NCBI GenBank assembly: GCA_018064525.1
Contig: JAGHVB010000057.1
Coordinates: 1-56,007 of the forward strand
DNA from: Candidatus Treponema merdequi
GTDB lineage: Bacteria > Spirochaetota > Spirochaetia > Treponematales > Treponemataceae
Length of the DNA stretch: 56,007 bases
Direction of reading: 5' to 3'
Shown: piece after piece, positions 33,818 through 41,664 of the stretch
Layout: every line of letters starts with the position of its first letter
How positions within the stretch are numbered: the stretch's first letter is position 1
Translations under genes and position numbers: made by a program
The notes under the pieces: model-generated
Seen by the model: the letters and a program-made list of their open reading frames with translations, nothing else
The model's database searches: none
Told to the model about the DNA's origin: nothing

Positions 33818-34921
33818 ATGGCAGACGAAGCAGCTAAACCAAAAAGCAATCCAAAACCAGTTCCGAAACCGGGAACTTTAAAACCTGCATCCAGTCCTTC
33901 ATCAAAAAAAGGTAAGGATTTCAAAAGCTTAACAGGCCGTCAGAAAGCCGCTATCTTTTTAGTATCTGTCGGAAGTGATGTTTCATCAGAAATCATGAAA
34001 CACCTTCGTGAAGATGAAGTAGAAACTTTAACATTTGAAATTGCTCGTCTCGAAACTGTAGACGCAGAAATAAAAGATCAGGTCCTCGAAGAATTCCAGG
34101 ACCTCATGAATGCACAGAACTTTATCACAACCGGTGGTATCGATTATGCCCGCGAACTCCTCGAAAAATCTTTGGGTTCACAGAAAGCTATCGACATCAT
34201 CAACAGACTTACATCAAGTCTTCAGGTTCGTCCGTTCGATTTTATCCGCCGTACAGACCCTGCGCATTTGCTCAACTTTATCCAGCAGGAATATCCTCAG
34301 ACAATTGCTTTGATTCTTGCTTACCTCGAACCGGGAAAAGCCGCAATCATTCTGCAGAACCTGCCGGAAGAAATGCAGCCTGAAGTTTCTAAACGTCTTG
34401 CAACAATGGACCGTACTTCTCCTGATGTTCTTCGTGAAGTTGAACGCGTTCTTGAAAAGAAACTTTCTACACTTTCTTCAGAAGACTACACTGCTGCCGG
34501 TGGTGTTGAATCTATCGTTGAAATCCTCAACCTTGTTGACCGTTCTTCTGAAAAGGCAATCATCGAATCTCTCGAAGAAGAAGATCCGGATTTGGCAGAA
34601 GAGATCAAGAAACGAATGTTCGTATTCGAAGATATCGTTATGCTCGACGACCGTTCTATCCAGAAAGTACTCCGCGAAGTCGATACACAGGAACTTGCAA
34701 AAGCGCTTAAATCGGTTGATACTGAAGTACAGGATAAGATTTTCAGAAACATGTCAAAGCGTGCCGCAAGTATGCTTAAAGAAGATATGGAATTTATGGG
34801 ACCTGTCCGCTTGAAGGACGTAGAAGAAGCACAGCAGAAAATCGTATCTACAATCCGTCGTCTCGAAGAGAAGGGAGATATCGTTATTGCCCGCTCTGGA
34901 GAAGACGAGCTTGTTACATGA
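33818..34921 (+). CDS. fliG: Flagellar motor switch protein FliG
   Basis: A 367-residue rotor protein. A Pro/Lys/Ser-rich N-terminal extension of about 40 residues precedes FliG_N (LTGRQKAAIFLVSVGSDVSS), the middle domain (FIQQEYPQTIALILAYLEPG; VLREVERVLEKKL) and the C-terminal torque domain (MFVFEDIVMLDDRSIQKVLR; GPVRLKDVEEAQQKIVSTIR). It couples to FliF above and MotA beside it. GGAGGA within the fliF end serves as ribosome site. Spirochaetes often have two FliG proteins; this is the one in the flgB operon. Confidence 0.95.
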   Translation: MADEAAKPKSNPKPVPKPGTLKPASSPSSKKGKDFKSLTGRQKAAIFLVSVGSDVSSEIMKHLREDEVETLTFEIARLETVDAEIKDQVLEEFQDLMNAQNFITTGGIDYARELLEKSLGSQKAIDIINRLTSSLQVRPFDFIRRTDPAHLLNFIQQEYPQTIALILAYLEPGKAAIILQNLPEEMQPEVSKRLATMDRTSPDVLREVERVLEKKLSTLSSEDYTAAGGVESIVEILNLVDRSSEKAIIESLEEEDPDLAEEIKKRMFVFEDIVMLDDRSIQKVLREVDTQELAKALKSVDTEVQDKIFRNMSKRAASMLKEDMEFMGPVRLKDVEEAQQKIVSTIRRLEEKGDIVIARSGEDELVT

Positions 34922-34976
34922 TGTGGCGTAAAGTTTGTGCTTATGATTGAATAGAAAAAATTCTTAGGAAAGGAAA

Positions 34977-35903
34977 ATGGCAAAAACAGTATTCCGTCAG
35001 AATGAAATTAAAACAAAAGAAGAGAAGTTTCAGTTAAGATTACTTCATGATTATGCTCCCGTTGTTGAAGAAGTTGTAGAAGATGTTCCTGAATATACAG
35101 GACCAACTGCAGATGACCTTAGACGCGAAGCAGAAGAATTTAAAAAGAATTTCGAAATTGAAAAAGACGGAATGCTTGCAAAGGCACAGTCGGATGCTGA
35201 TGCCATTGTAAAAAAAGCAGAAGAAGCTGCTTTTGCTGAAGTAAAGCGCCAGACAGATCAGGCTCAGATTATAAAAACAAATGCAGAGAATGAAGCTGCT
35301 CAGATAAAAAAGAAGGCAGAAGAAGAAGCTCAGAGAATAATAGAAGAAGCAGAAGCAGAACGCGACAGAATAATTGCTGATTCTAAAAAGCAGGGGTACG
35401 ATACTGGTTATGAATCTGGTTATCAGGACGGAAATAAAGAAGCAGAACGTCTTGTAGAAAGAATGCATACTGTTCTTGATGCTGTAATGGCACGTCGTGA
35501 AGAAATTTTAAATGAAACGGAATACCAGATTGTAGAACTTGTAGTTCTTATGGCTCGTAAAGTCGTAAAAATTATTTCAGAAAATCAGAAAACTGTAATC
35601 ATGAATAATGTTCTCCAGGCTCTTAAAAAAGTTAAAGGCCGTGGAGATGTTACAATTCGAGTTAATCTTGCAGATATTAAACTTACAACTGATCATGTTC
35701 ACGACTTTATTGAAAGAGTAGAGGCTGTAAAGGGAATTACCGTAATGGAAGATTCAACTGTAGAAAAGGGCGGATGTATCGTTGAGACGGACTTTGGTGC
35801 AATTGATGCCCGTATTTCCAGCCAGCTTACAGAACTTGAACAGAAGATTCTTGAAATATCTCCTGTTAAAACAGTTGCAAAGTCAGATATTCCAACAGCT
35901 TAA
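34977..35903 (+). CDS. fliH: Flagellar export ATPase regulator FliH
   Basis: A 308-residue FliH. A long Ala/Glu/Lys coiled coil (residues about 45-135) is followed by a clear GxxxG-type string, [19 protein letters not shown] near residues 139-157, a FliH/YscL hallmark for helix dimerisation. The C-terminal domain ([40 protein letters not shown]) binds the FliI N terminus. It controls the export ATPase at the cytoplasmic face. AAAGGAAA precedes the ATG. Confidence 0.93.
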   Translation: MAKTVFRQNEIKTKEEKFQLRLLHDYAPVVEEVVEDVPEYTGPTADDLRREAEEFKKNFEIEKDGMLAKAQSDADAIVKKAEEAAFAEVKRQTDQAQIIKTNAENEAAQIKKKAEEEAQRIIEEAEAERDRIIADSKKQGYDTGYESGYQDGNKEAERLVERMHTVLDAVMARREEILNETEYQIVELVVLMARKVVKIISENQKTVIMNNVLQALKKVKGRGDVTIRVNLADIKLTTDHVHDFIERVEAVKGITVMEDSTVEKGGCIVETDFGAIDARISSQLTELEQKILEISPVKTVAKSDIPTA

Positions 35904-35913
35904 AATGTAATAT

Positions 35914-35954
35914 CACGAAATGAGGTGGGACTTGTTTCGTGTCTTTTTGTTTTT
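35914..35954 (+). terminator. Possible partial terminator between fliH and fliI
   Basis: CACGAAA (35914-35920) and TTTCGTG (35935-35941) form a 7-bp stem followed by a T-rich stretch. Inside an operon this could lower downstream transcription rather than stop it. Confidence 0.45.
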
Positions 35955-35967
35955 ATAGGGTGGGAAA

Positions 35968-37398
35968 ATGAAATCTTCATATAATGTTGCATTTGATTTA
36001 AATAAATATATTGACCGCGTTGAAAAAACTCCGACGATTCTGTATATCGGAAAAGTCACTTCAGTGATCGGACTTGAAATTGTAAGTCAGGGTCCGCGTT
36101 GTGTAGTTGGAGAAATCTGTACAATAAAAATTCCAAGTTTAAAAACATCAGTAAAAGCAGAAGTTGTCGGCGTAAAAGATACAGAAGTTCATCTTTCGGC
36201 ATTTGGAGAAACCCGTGGAATCGAAGTAGGATGTGATGTTGTGGCATCAGGTTCAACTCTTCAAGTTCCGGTTGGAAAAAGTCTTTTGGGCCGTATTATA
36301 AATTCCACTGGCAGCGCAGCTGATGGAAAGGGTGATATCGTTCCAGAAACATATTATCCTGCTATGGCTGATCCTCCGTCACCAATGAACAGAAGACCAA
36401 TCGTAGAAAGAATTACAACAGGAGTCCGCGCTGTAGATACTTTGCTCACAGTAGGTAAAGGACAGCGAATGGGTATCTTTGCCGGAACTGGTGTCGGTAA
36501 AACAACTCTTTTGGCAACAATTGCAAAAAATACAAATGCAGATGTAAATGTAATTGCTCTTATCGGTGAACGAGGTCGTGAAGTTTTAGATTTTATTTAT
36601 GAAGATCTTGGAGAAGAAGGACTTAAAAAAAGTGTTGTTGTTGTTGCGACAAGTGATGAGCCTGCAATCAGCCGACTTCGTGCGTCTTATGTTGCGACTG
36701 CAGTTGCAGAATATTTCCGTGACCAGGGAAAAGATGTAATGATGATGTTTGACTCTGTTACACGTTTTGCTCAGGCACAGAGAGAAATAGGACTTGCAAA
36801 TGGAGAACCACCGGCACTTAAAGGATATCCGCCGACAGTGTTTGACTTAATTCCAAAACTGATGGAACGCACCGGTACAAATGAAAAAGGTTCGATTACT
36901 GCTTTCTATACTGTAAAAGTTGATGGCGATGATTTTAATGAACCGATTACAGACAATGTCCGCGGTACAATTGACGGACATATTATCTTAAGCCGAAAAC
37001 TTGCTGACCAGAAACATTATCCTGCAATTGATATTCCGATGAGCGTAAGCCGCCGTTTTGACAAAGTTAACGGACCGACAGTTCTGGAAGCCGCAAATAA
37101 AATCAGTAAGTCAATTGCAATTTATGCTCAGAATGAACTTATGATTACAACTGGGGCATATCAGAAAGGAACTTCTACTCAGATTGATTATGCAATTGAT
37201 ATGCATGATCAGATTGAAGAATTTTTAATGCAGAAAAAAACTGACAGATGTAAGATGAATGATTCACTTAAAATGCTTTCAGATATTTCGGGCGTAGAAA
37301 TTCCATCTGAAGAATATGACAAAATTTCTGCAATTGAAGAAGCAGATATCGCACAGGAACAGTCTGCACAATCTGAAGCAGCTTCATCTCTTTCATAA
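35968..37398 (+). CDS. fliI: Flagellum-specific export ATPase FliI
   Basis: A 476-residue ATPase related to the F1 beta subunit, energising flagellar export. Walker A GIFAGTGVGKTTLLATIAKN near residue 170; VIALIGERGREVLDFI; Walker B region DVMMMFDSVTRFAQAQREIG; GEPPALKGYPPTVFDLIPKL; DGHIILSRKLADQKHYPAID. The last 20 residues are Glu/Gln/Ser-rich and not conserved in the family. It starts behind GGGTGGG, 64 bases after fliH. Confidence 0.96.
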   Translation: MKSSYNVAFDLNKYIDRVEKTPTILYIGKVTSVIGLEIVSQGPRCVVGEICTIKIPSLKTSVKAEVVGVKDTEVHLSAFGETRGIEVGCDVVASGSTLQVPVGKSLLGRIINSTGSAADGKGDIVPETYYPAMADPPSPMNRRPIVERITTGVRAVDTLLTVGKGQRMGIFAGTGVGKTTLLATIAKNTNADVNVIALIGERGREVLDFIYEDLGEEGLKKSVVVVATSDEPAISRLRASYVATAVAEYFRDQGKDVMMMFDSVTRFAQAQREIGLANGEPPALKGYPPTVFDLIPKLMERTGTNEKGSITAFYTVKVDGDDFNEPITDNVRGTIDGHIILSRKLADQKHYPAIDIPMSVSRRFDKVNGPTVLEAANKISKSIAIYAQNELMITTGAYQKGTSTQIDYAIDMHDQIEEFLMQKKTDRCKMNDSLKMLSDISGVEIPSEEYDKISAIEEADIAQEQSAQSEAASSLS

Positions 37399-37413
37399 AT
37401 CCGGATGTGATAA

Positions 37414-37845
37414 ATGAAACCATTTGTGTTTGAACTTGAAGATGTTTTATCTCTCAGAAAATTTGAACAGGATCAGGCTCAGATAGAACTTGGTAAAGCG
37501 GTTTCAGAAGAAACAAGAATTCAAAATGATCTTAATACTCTTGCGATGCAGAATGTTGCAGCAAAAAAAGAATTAAAAGGTTCTACAGATTTTTTTCAGA
37601 TTACTCAGGGACAGCAGTATTTCAGTTTTTTAAAACTTCAGCAGGAAAGTCTTTTGGAAGACCTTGCACAGGCAAAAATCTTGACTGATGCAAAGCGTGA
37701 AATTTTTAAAAAGGCAATGCAGAAAGTTCAGAGTCTTGAAAAGTTAAAAGAAGAACAGAAAAAGATTTACGCTAAAGAAGAAGACAAGGAAAACGAAGAT
37801 ATCGTTGATGAAGTAATGTCAGCAAAAATCAGCCGAAAGTGTTAG
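37414..37845 (+). CDS. fliJ: Flagellar export chaperone FliJ
   Basis: A 143-residue, almost entirely helical coiled-coil protein (FELEDVLSLRKFEQDQAQIE; EQKKIYAKEEDKENEDIVDE). FliJ inserts into the FliI hexamer and helps open the export gate. Sequence identity in this family is low; size, coiled-coil pattern and place after fliI support the call. It is the last gene of the operon, closed by a strong terminator. Confidence 0.85.
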   Translation: MKPFVFELEDVLSLRKFEQDQAQIELGKAVSEETRIQNDLNTLAMQNVAAKKELKGSTDFFQITQGQQYFSFLKLQQESLLEDLAQAKILTDAKREIFKKAMQKVQSLEKLKEEQKKIYAKEEDKENEDIVDEVMSAKISRKC

Positions 37846-37890
37846 CTGCCACATGGATGTATTTAAGTATTGAAAACTTTTGAATGGATG

Positions 37891-38055
37891 AAAAATCAAG
37901 TACGCACGCCTAAAACGCGAACTTGATTGAACTCGTAAGAGTTGACTTGTCATAGCAAATAAAAAACCAGATTTCTTTAGAAATCTGGTTTTTTATTTAC
38001 GAAAACCGCACGCGCGAAATCGAGTTTGCGTTTTTGGCGGTAGTACTTGATTTTT
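37891..38055. repeat. 165-bp imperfect palindromic element around a terminator
   Basis: The 37-base arms at 37891-37927 and 38019-38055 match as inverted repeats with about 6 mismatches, their outer 13 bases (AAAAATCAAGTAC) being exact. Between them lie a small hairpin (AACTC/GAGTT) and the fliJ/kinase terminator. The whole could fold as nested hairpins or a cruciform and looks like a non-autonomous element or a duplicated terminator arm. Confidence 0.6.
37957..37998. terminator. Bidirectional terminator, 19-bp perfect stem
   Basis: Arms at 37957-37975 and 37980-37998 are exact inverse repeats (core AACCAGATTTC/GAAATCTGGTT) with a TTTA loop and A/T runs on the flanks. It closes both the flagellar operon and the convergent kinase gene. 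Confidence 0.9.
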
Positions 38056-38075
38056 GTATTAAATCAAGTTGTTTT

Positions 38076-39728
38076 TTAATACTTAAACGCACTGTGGCCG
38101 ATGAACTCGCGGAGGATTGAACGGTCAGGAACATCTGTCGGGTCGATAGTCGGGAAGATGTCCAAGAATCTTAAGAGACGGCATGCTTCTGAATATTCCA
38201 CTTCAAGCGGAGTGATTCTTTTGAGAAGCGGCTCTGCAAAGATTTTTAATACTGAAAGTTCATAGTCGAGAGCAGTATTTAAGATTGCATCTGCATTTGT
38301 CTGGAAAGGGAAGATGTGAAGTCGTTCACCTTTCTGAACGCTGTCCCACATTGCGATTGTTTCTGATGCTGATTTTCCGCGGAACTGAGAATCTCTTACA
38401 ATACGGCGGATGAGGCGGTTGTCGCTTGTTGAAATTCTGTTGTGTTCATTGAAGTTAAGCTGTGTAAGAGCTGAAAGATAAATCTTAAATTTGAACTGCG
38501 GTTTTACAAGCGGAGTGAGCTTGTCGTTGAGACCGTGAATTCCTTCCATGATGAGAATATCGTTTTCTCCGAGTGAAAGCTGCTGTTTTCCAGGTCGGCT
38601 TGTGCCTGTTGCAAAGTCATATTCTGGAAGAGTGATTGTCTTTCCTTCAAAGAGGTCAATGAGATTCTGATTGATAAGCGGAACATTTAATGCTTCGAGA
38701 CATTCGTAATCGTAATTTCCGTTTTCATCTTTTGGAGTTTTATCACGTCCTACATAATAGCAGTCAAGACTGATTACTTTAGGATTGTATCCGATTGCTG
38801 AAAGTTCAAGGGCAAGTTTTTTAGCACTTGTTGTCTTTCCGGAACTTGATGGTCCTGCAATGAGAACGAGTTTTACTTTGCCTTTGTCCTGAATTGCCTG
38901 TGCGATGTCGGCAATACATTTGTGCTGGAATGATTCTGAAACATTGATAAAATCATTGATTTTTCTTTTTGATACGAGCTCATTAAGAGATGCAGCGGTT
39001 GTGACACCAATCTGTTTTCCCCATTTTTTATAGCGTTCGTATGTGTTGAAAAGCTGCGGAATGTCTTTGAATTCCGGAAGTTTGTCAGGTTCTGAAGAAG
39101 TAGGGAATCTTAAAAGGAATCCGTTTCCGTATTTCATTATTTCCCAGGTTTTAAGATAGCCTGTGCTGACGAGAAGCGGAGCGTAGTAGTAATCTTTGAA
39201 GTCACCGAGTTCGTTGATTTCGACTCTTGGAGGACACTTGTAACGAAGAAGGTTTCTTGTGTCTGTAAGTCCCTGTTCTTCAAAAAGTGCAATTGCCTGT
39301 TCATACGAAAGGGAAGAAGTTGTAATCGGAAGATTACGGTTTATTAATCCCTGCATCTGAACCTTAAGCTTTTCAATCAAAGGCGGATGAATGGAATTTC
39401 CGTCAGCCAGCGTATAGTAATAGCCGTAGCCAAGTGAGTGACCGATTAATAAGTGGTAATTTGGATCGATTTCGTGCATTGCAGCTTCCATTACAAAGCA
39501 CAATGAACGGCGATAAACCTCCGCGCCATCTTTACTTCTGGCAACTACAGGTTCCACTTTACAATCTGTAACGATTGACTTGTTGAGTGAGCATATCTGA
39601 TTGTTCACTCTTACTGCATAAACTTCATCCGGGTTGTTTGATAAAGCATCAATAAAATCAATAGCTCTCGAGCCGGGAGCTGTTTCTAAAGTCTTCCCGT
39701 TGGGAAGTGATACTGTTATTCTGTTCAT
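38076..39728 (-). CDS. TGS-domain nucleoside (uridine) kinase
   Basis: A 550-residue fusion. The N terminus is a TGS domain (MNRITVSLPNGKTLETAPGS) followed by a region like the second editing/SAD part of threonyl-tRNA synthetase (residues about 65-230: VMEAAMHEIDPNYHLLIGHS). The C-terminal half is a uridine kinase/phosphoribulokinase-type P-loop kinase: VLIAGPSSSGKTTSAKKLAL near residue 290, VISLDCYYVGRD, YDYECLEALNVPLI, ILIMEGIHGLND and RLIRRIVRDSQFRGKSA. This architecture is known from spirochaetes and clostridia; substrate probably pyrimidine nucleosides. No ribosome site; TATAAT ends 6 bases before the ATG. Confidence 0.88.
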   Translation of the reverse strand: MNRITVSLPNGKTLETAPGSRAIDFIDALSNNPDEVYAVRVNNQICSLNKSIVTDCKVEPVVARSKDGAEVYRRSLCFVMEAAMHEIDPNYHLLIGHSLGYGYYYTLADGNSIHPPLIEKLKVQMQGLINRNLPITTSSLSYEQAIALFEEQGLTDTRNLLRYKCPPRVEINELGDFKDYYYAPLLVSTGYLKTWEIMKYGNGFLLRFPTSSEPDKLPEFKDIPQLFNTYERYKKWGKQIGVTTAASLNELVSKRKINDFINVSESFQHKCIADIAQAIQDKGKVKLVLIAGPSSSGKTTSAKKLALELSAIGYNPKVISLDCYYVGRDKTPKDENGNYDYECLEALNVPLINQNLIDLFEGKTITLPEYDFATGTSRPGKQQLSLGENDILIMEGIHGLNDKLTPLVKPQFKFKIYLSALTQLNFNEHNRISTSDNRLIRRIVRDSQFRGKSASETIAMWDSVQKGERLHIFPFQTNADAILNTALDYELSVLKIFAEPLLKRITPLEVEYSEACRLLRFLDIFPTIDPTDVPDRSILREFIGHSAFKY

Positions 39729-39734
39729 TCCACA

Positions 39735-39763
39735 ATTATAGCACGGATTCTCTGAAAAGTAAA
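39735..39763 (-). promoter_or_regulatory. Leaderless promoter of the nucleoside kinase
   Basis: On the minus strand TTTACT (39758-39763), 17 bases, TATAAT (39735-39740), then exactly 6 bases to the ATG. The predicted transcription start is the A of the start codon. Confidence 0.6.
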
Positions 39764-39896
39764 AAAATCTTAAAAATCCAGGATTTTAAAAAAAATTTTT
39801 TAAGGTAACAGAAATATTGTTTACATGTGTTCTATTAGTATATCCCTAATAAATACAGTGGATTTGTGCTGTATAAAAATTTACAGGAGTTGATTT

Positions 39897-40601
39897 ATGA
39901 AAAAATTGGTGGTAGCTCTTTCAACAATACTTTTTTTATCTTCAGTGGTTTTTGCAAGCGGAAGATATCATGGTGATATTCAGTTTCATACAGGTGGAAC
40001 TTCTTCAGAAATTTATCTTCACCACAATGACGGAAATGATCATTTAATCGAAAAAAAATATGATACAAAACAGATTGGTTTTGAAATTGCAACATGGCAT
40101 ATGTGGGATCTGAATAATTGTTTCAGTCTTGGATTTGTTACAGATATTTACGGTGGATTTGGTTCTCTTGACAGCTGGTCTGCAGGCTGTATTCAGGATG
40201 TTTTTAATAATGATGTTAAACATAATTCTCCAATATCAGGTGGAATATTTATTGGTCCTGCATTCGGTATTCAGATCTGGAAACTGGCGAAATTGAGTCT
40301 TGGAGTTGGTGTAGTTTCCAATCTTTCTGTTGTGTATGACAGCAATAATTTTGAAAACTTTTCAGAATCAAATACAGCATTCTTTGCTTCGGCTGGAATA
40401 GGTGCAGACCTTCAGTTAAAGCTTTTTCCGACAAGTTTCTTTAGTCCGCTCATCGGTTACAGATGTTCAATCGGTATTGGTGGAAAATGTTCAGCTGAAA
40501 GAAAAGAAAAAAATAAAGAAAAATATTCATTAAAAACTGAATCTGATCTGATTTTTCCAAAAACAGGTACACTGTATTTCGGTTTTTCATTTAACTGGTA
40601 A
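39897..40601 (+). CDS. Small exported, barrel-like protein
   Basis: A 234-residue protein with a Sec signal peptide (MKKLVVALSTILFLSSVVFA, cut near residue 20) and no lipobox. The mature part is rich in alternating aromatic/glycine strands (GFEIATWHMWDLNNCFSLGF; LSLGVGVVSNLSVVYD; SPLIGYRCSIGIGG) and ends FGFSFNW, an aromatic C-terminal residue typical of outer-membrane beta-barrels. No known family recognised. ACAGGAG lies 7 bases before the ATG. It stands alone with its own terminator. A periplasmic protein is the alternative. Confidence 0.65.
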   Translation: MKKLVVALSTILFLSSVVFASGRYHGDIQFHTGGTSSEIYLHHNDGNDHLIEKKYDTKQIGFEIATWHMWDLNNCFSLGFVTDIYGGFGSLDSWSAGCIQDVFNNDVKHNSPISGGIFIGPAFGIQIWKLAKLSLGVGVVSNLSVVYDSNNFENFSESNTAFFASAGIGADLQLKLFPTSFFSPLIGYRCSIGIGGKCSAERKEKNKEKYSLKTESDLIFPKTGTLYFGFSFNW

Positions 40602-40602
40602 A

Positions 40603-40636
40603 AAAAAACTGCTGATAAAAATATCAGCAGTTTTTT
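40603..40636. terminator. Bidirectional terminator
   Basis: AAAACTGCTGATA and TATCAGCAGTTTT form a perfect stem with an A loop, flanked by A and T runs, between the convergent barrel-like and zinc-ribbon genes. Confidence 0.88.
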
Positions 40637-40637
40637 A

Positions 40638-40919
40638 TCATTCCCCAAAAAGGGCGTTGAATGCAGCTTTTGCATCGGCGCTCTTTTTTTGTGTGGAATC
40701 TGCTCCAGCCGGATTCGGATTAAGTTTGAAAAAATCGCAGAAGTTTGAATGTTCTTTATCTTTTACGAGTTCTTCTATTGTTTCGTGACAGTCGTAGTGA
40801 GATCCCGGCGAATAGAATTTACAGTTGATGCATGAGTGAAGATCAGCACCACAGAAAGGGCAGGCGGATGATCTTGTAATATTTGTTTCAGTTATTTCTT
40901 TTCCACATTTTCTGCACAT
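40638..40919 (-). CDS. Small zinc-ribbon protein
   Basis: A 93-residue protein with paired cysteines: CRKC, ACPFCGADLHSC, INCKFY, HYDCHE and NFCDFF, enough for two zinc sites. The C terminus (KKSADAKAAFNALFGE) is helical. GGAG precedes the ATG by 6 bases. It lies 27 bases downstream of cdd and is probably co-transcribed with it. Function unknown; a nucleic-acid or protein-binding adaptor is a guess. Confidence 0.75.
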   Translation of the reverse strand: MCRKCGKEITETNITRSSACPFCGADLHSCINCKFYSPGSHYDCHETIEELVKDKEHSNFCDFFKLNPNPAGADSTQKKSADAKAAFNALFGE

Positions 40920-40946
40920 ATTTTCTCCGGAGTTTGAACAGCTTTT

Positions 40947-41375
40947 TTATTTATTCAGATCTGCGTTTCCAAATCCGAGTGGAAGCAGGTCTTTTAATTT
41001 ATATTCCACGATATCGTCTTCTGATTTTCCGAGAAAAATTGAAAAGGTGTCGGGATTACAGAATTCCATCATAACCTGACGGCACACACCGCACGGCGGA
41101 CAGTAATCTTTTATTTTTCCTTCAGGACCGCCGACTACAAATATTGCATCAAATTTGAGATGTCCTTCGCTGACAGCTTTGAAAAATGCAGTTCGTTCTG
41201 CGCAGTTTGACGGACCGTAAGCTGCGTTTTCAATGTTGCAGCCGCCGTATACAGTTCCGTCTTGACACAAAAGGGCAGCTCCGACTTTGAAGTTTGAATA
41301 AGGTGTGTAAGAAAAATTAAGCATGTCGCACGCTTTTTTGAAGAGCGCGATTTTAGTTTCATTAGTAATATTCAT
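40947..41375 (-). CDS. cdd: Cytidine deaminase
   Basis: A 142-residue homotetrameric-type cytidine deaminase converting cytidine/deoxycytidine to uridine forms in pyrimidine salvage. Motifs: YTPYSNFKVGAALLCQDG, GCNIENAAYGPSNCAERTAF with a zinc Cys and catalytic Glu, and YCPPCGVCRQVMMEF with the other zinc cysteines. It complements the nearby nucleoside kinase in salvage. No ribosome site; TATAAT ends exactly 6 bases before the ATG. Confidence 0.96.
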   Translation of the reverse strand: MNITNETKIALFKKACDMLNFSYTPYSNFKVGAALLCQDGTVYGGCNIENAAYGPSNCAERTAFFKAVSEGHLKFDAIFVVGGPEGKIKDYCPPCGVCRQVMMEFCNPDTFSIFLGKSEDDIVEYKLKDLLPLGFGNADLNK

Positions 41376-41381
41376 AATTTT

Positions 41382-41410
41382 ATTATAAAAATAAAAAGCG
41401 GGATTGTAAA
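41382..41410 (-). promoter_or_regulatory. Leaderless promoter of cdd
   Basis: On the minus strand TTTACA (41405-41410), 17 bases, TATAAT (41382-41387), then exactly 6 bases to the ATG. This is the clearest example of the leaderless layout in the window. Confidence 0.65.
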
Positions 41411-41455
41411 ATAAAATCGTACGAATAATTTATGTCTAAAAATTACGAGAGGGAA

Positions 41456-41555
41456 GAAAACTTAAGCCCGGCAGGACTTGAAAGGCGGAAAGATAGTTAC
41501 CTTGCCGACTTTCATGTCCAGCGACGCCAGCTAGCGGTGCCGGGCTTAAGTTTTC
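41456..41555. repeat. 100-bp structured element with perfect 18-bp terminal inverted repeats
   Basis: Ends GAAAACTTAAGCCCGGCA (41456-41473) and its exact inverse complement (41538-41555). Inside, 41474-41484 and 41509-41519 pair (GGACTTGAAAG/CTTTCATGTCC, one mismatch), extended by CGGAAAG/CTTGCCG around the loop ATAGTTAC. A small CGC/GCG stem with GCTAGC follows at 41525-41536. The result is a three-branched fold. The core is more GC-rich than its flanks. It may be a non-autonomous mobile element or a structured RNA; I recognise no known class. It lies between divergent cdd and uvrA. Confidence 0.75.
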
Positions 41556-41650
41556 TGACCGGAAGTAAGTTTTTCGAAATTGAAATATTAATGTACGATT
41601 TTCATTTTTTCCCACTCAATAAACATATAGTATTAATAAAGTAAAATTGA

Positions 41651-41658
41651 TATAATAT
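41651..41658 (+). promoter_or_regulatory. Candidate leaderless -10 of uvrA
   Basis: TATAAT (41651-41656) lies 8 bases, or overlapping TAATAT (41653-41658) 6 bases, before the uvrA ATG. No convincing -35 and no ribosome site are visible. Confidence 0.4.
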
Positions 41659-41664
41659 CACATT

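Noticed and set aside
39820..39848. Promoter for the barrel-like protein at TTTACA (39820)
   Set aside because: No -10-like hexamer lies at 16-18 bases; the nearest candidates are at 13 or 19.
41456..41555. Integron attC site
   Set aside because: The folded imperfect palindrome is reminiscent of attC, and T. denticola has an integron, but the terminal boxes do not match GTTRRRY/RYYYAAC and there is no integrase or cassette array here.
41432..41644. A 70-codon open frame (MSKNYEREENLSP...) across the 100-bp element
   Set aside because: It is read straight through both arms of the inverted repeat, has no ribosome site, and its composition follows the palindrome rather than protein-like sequence.
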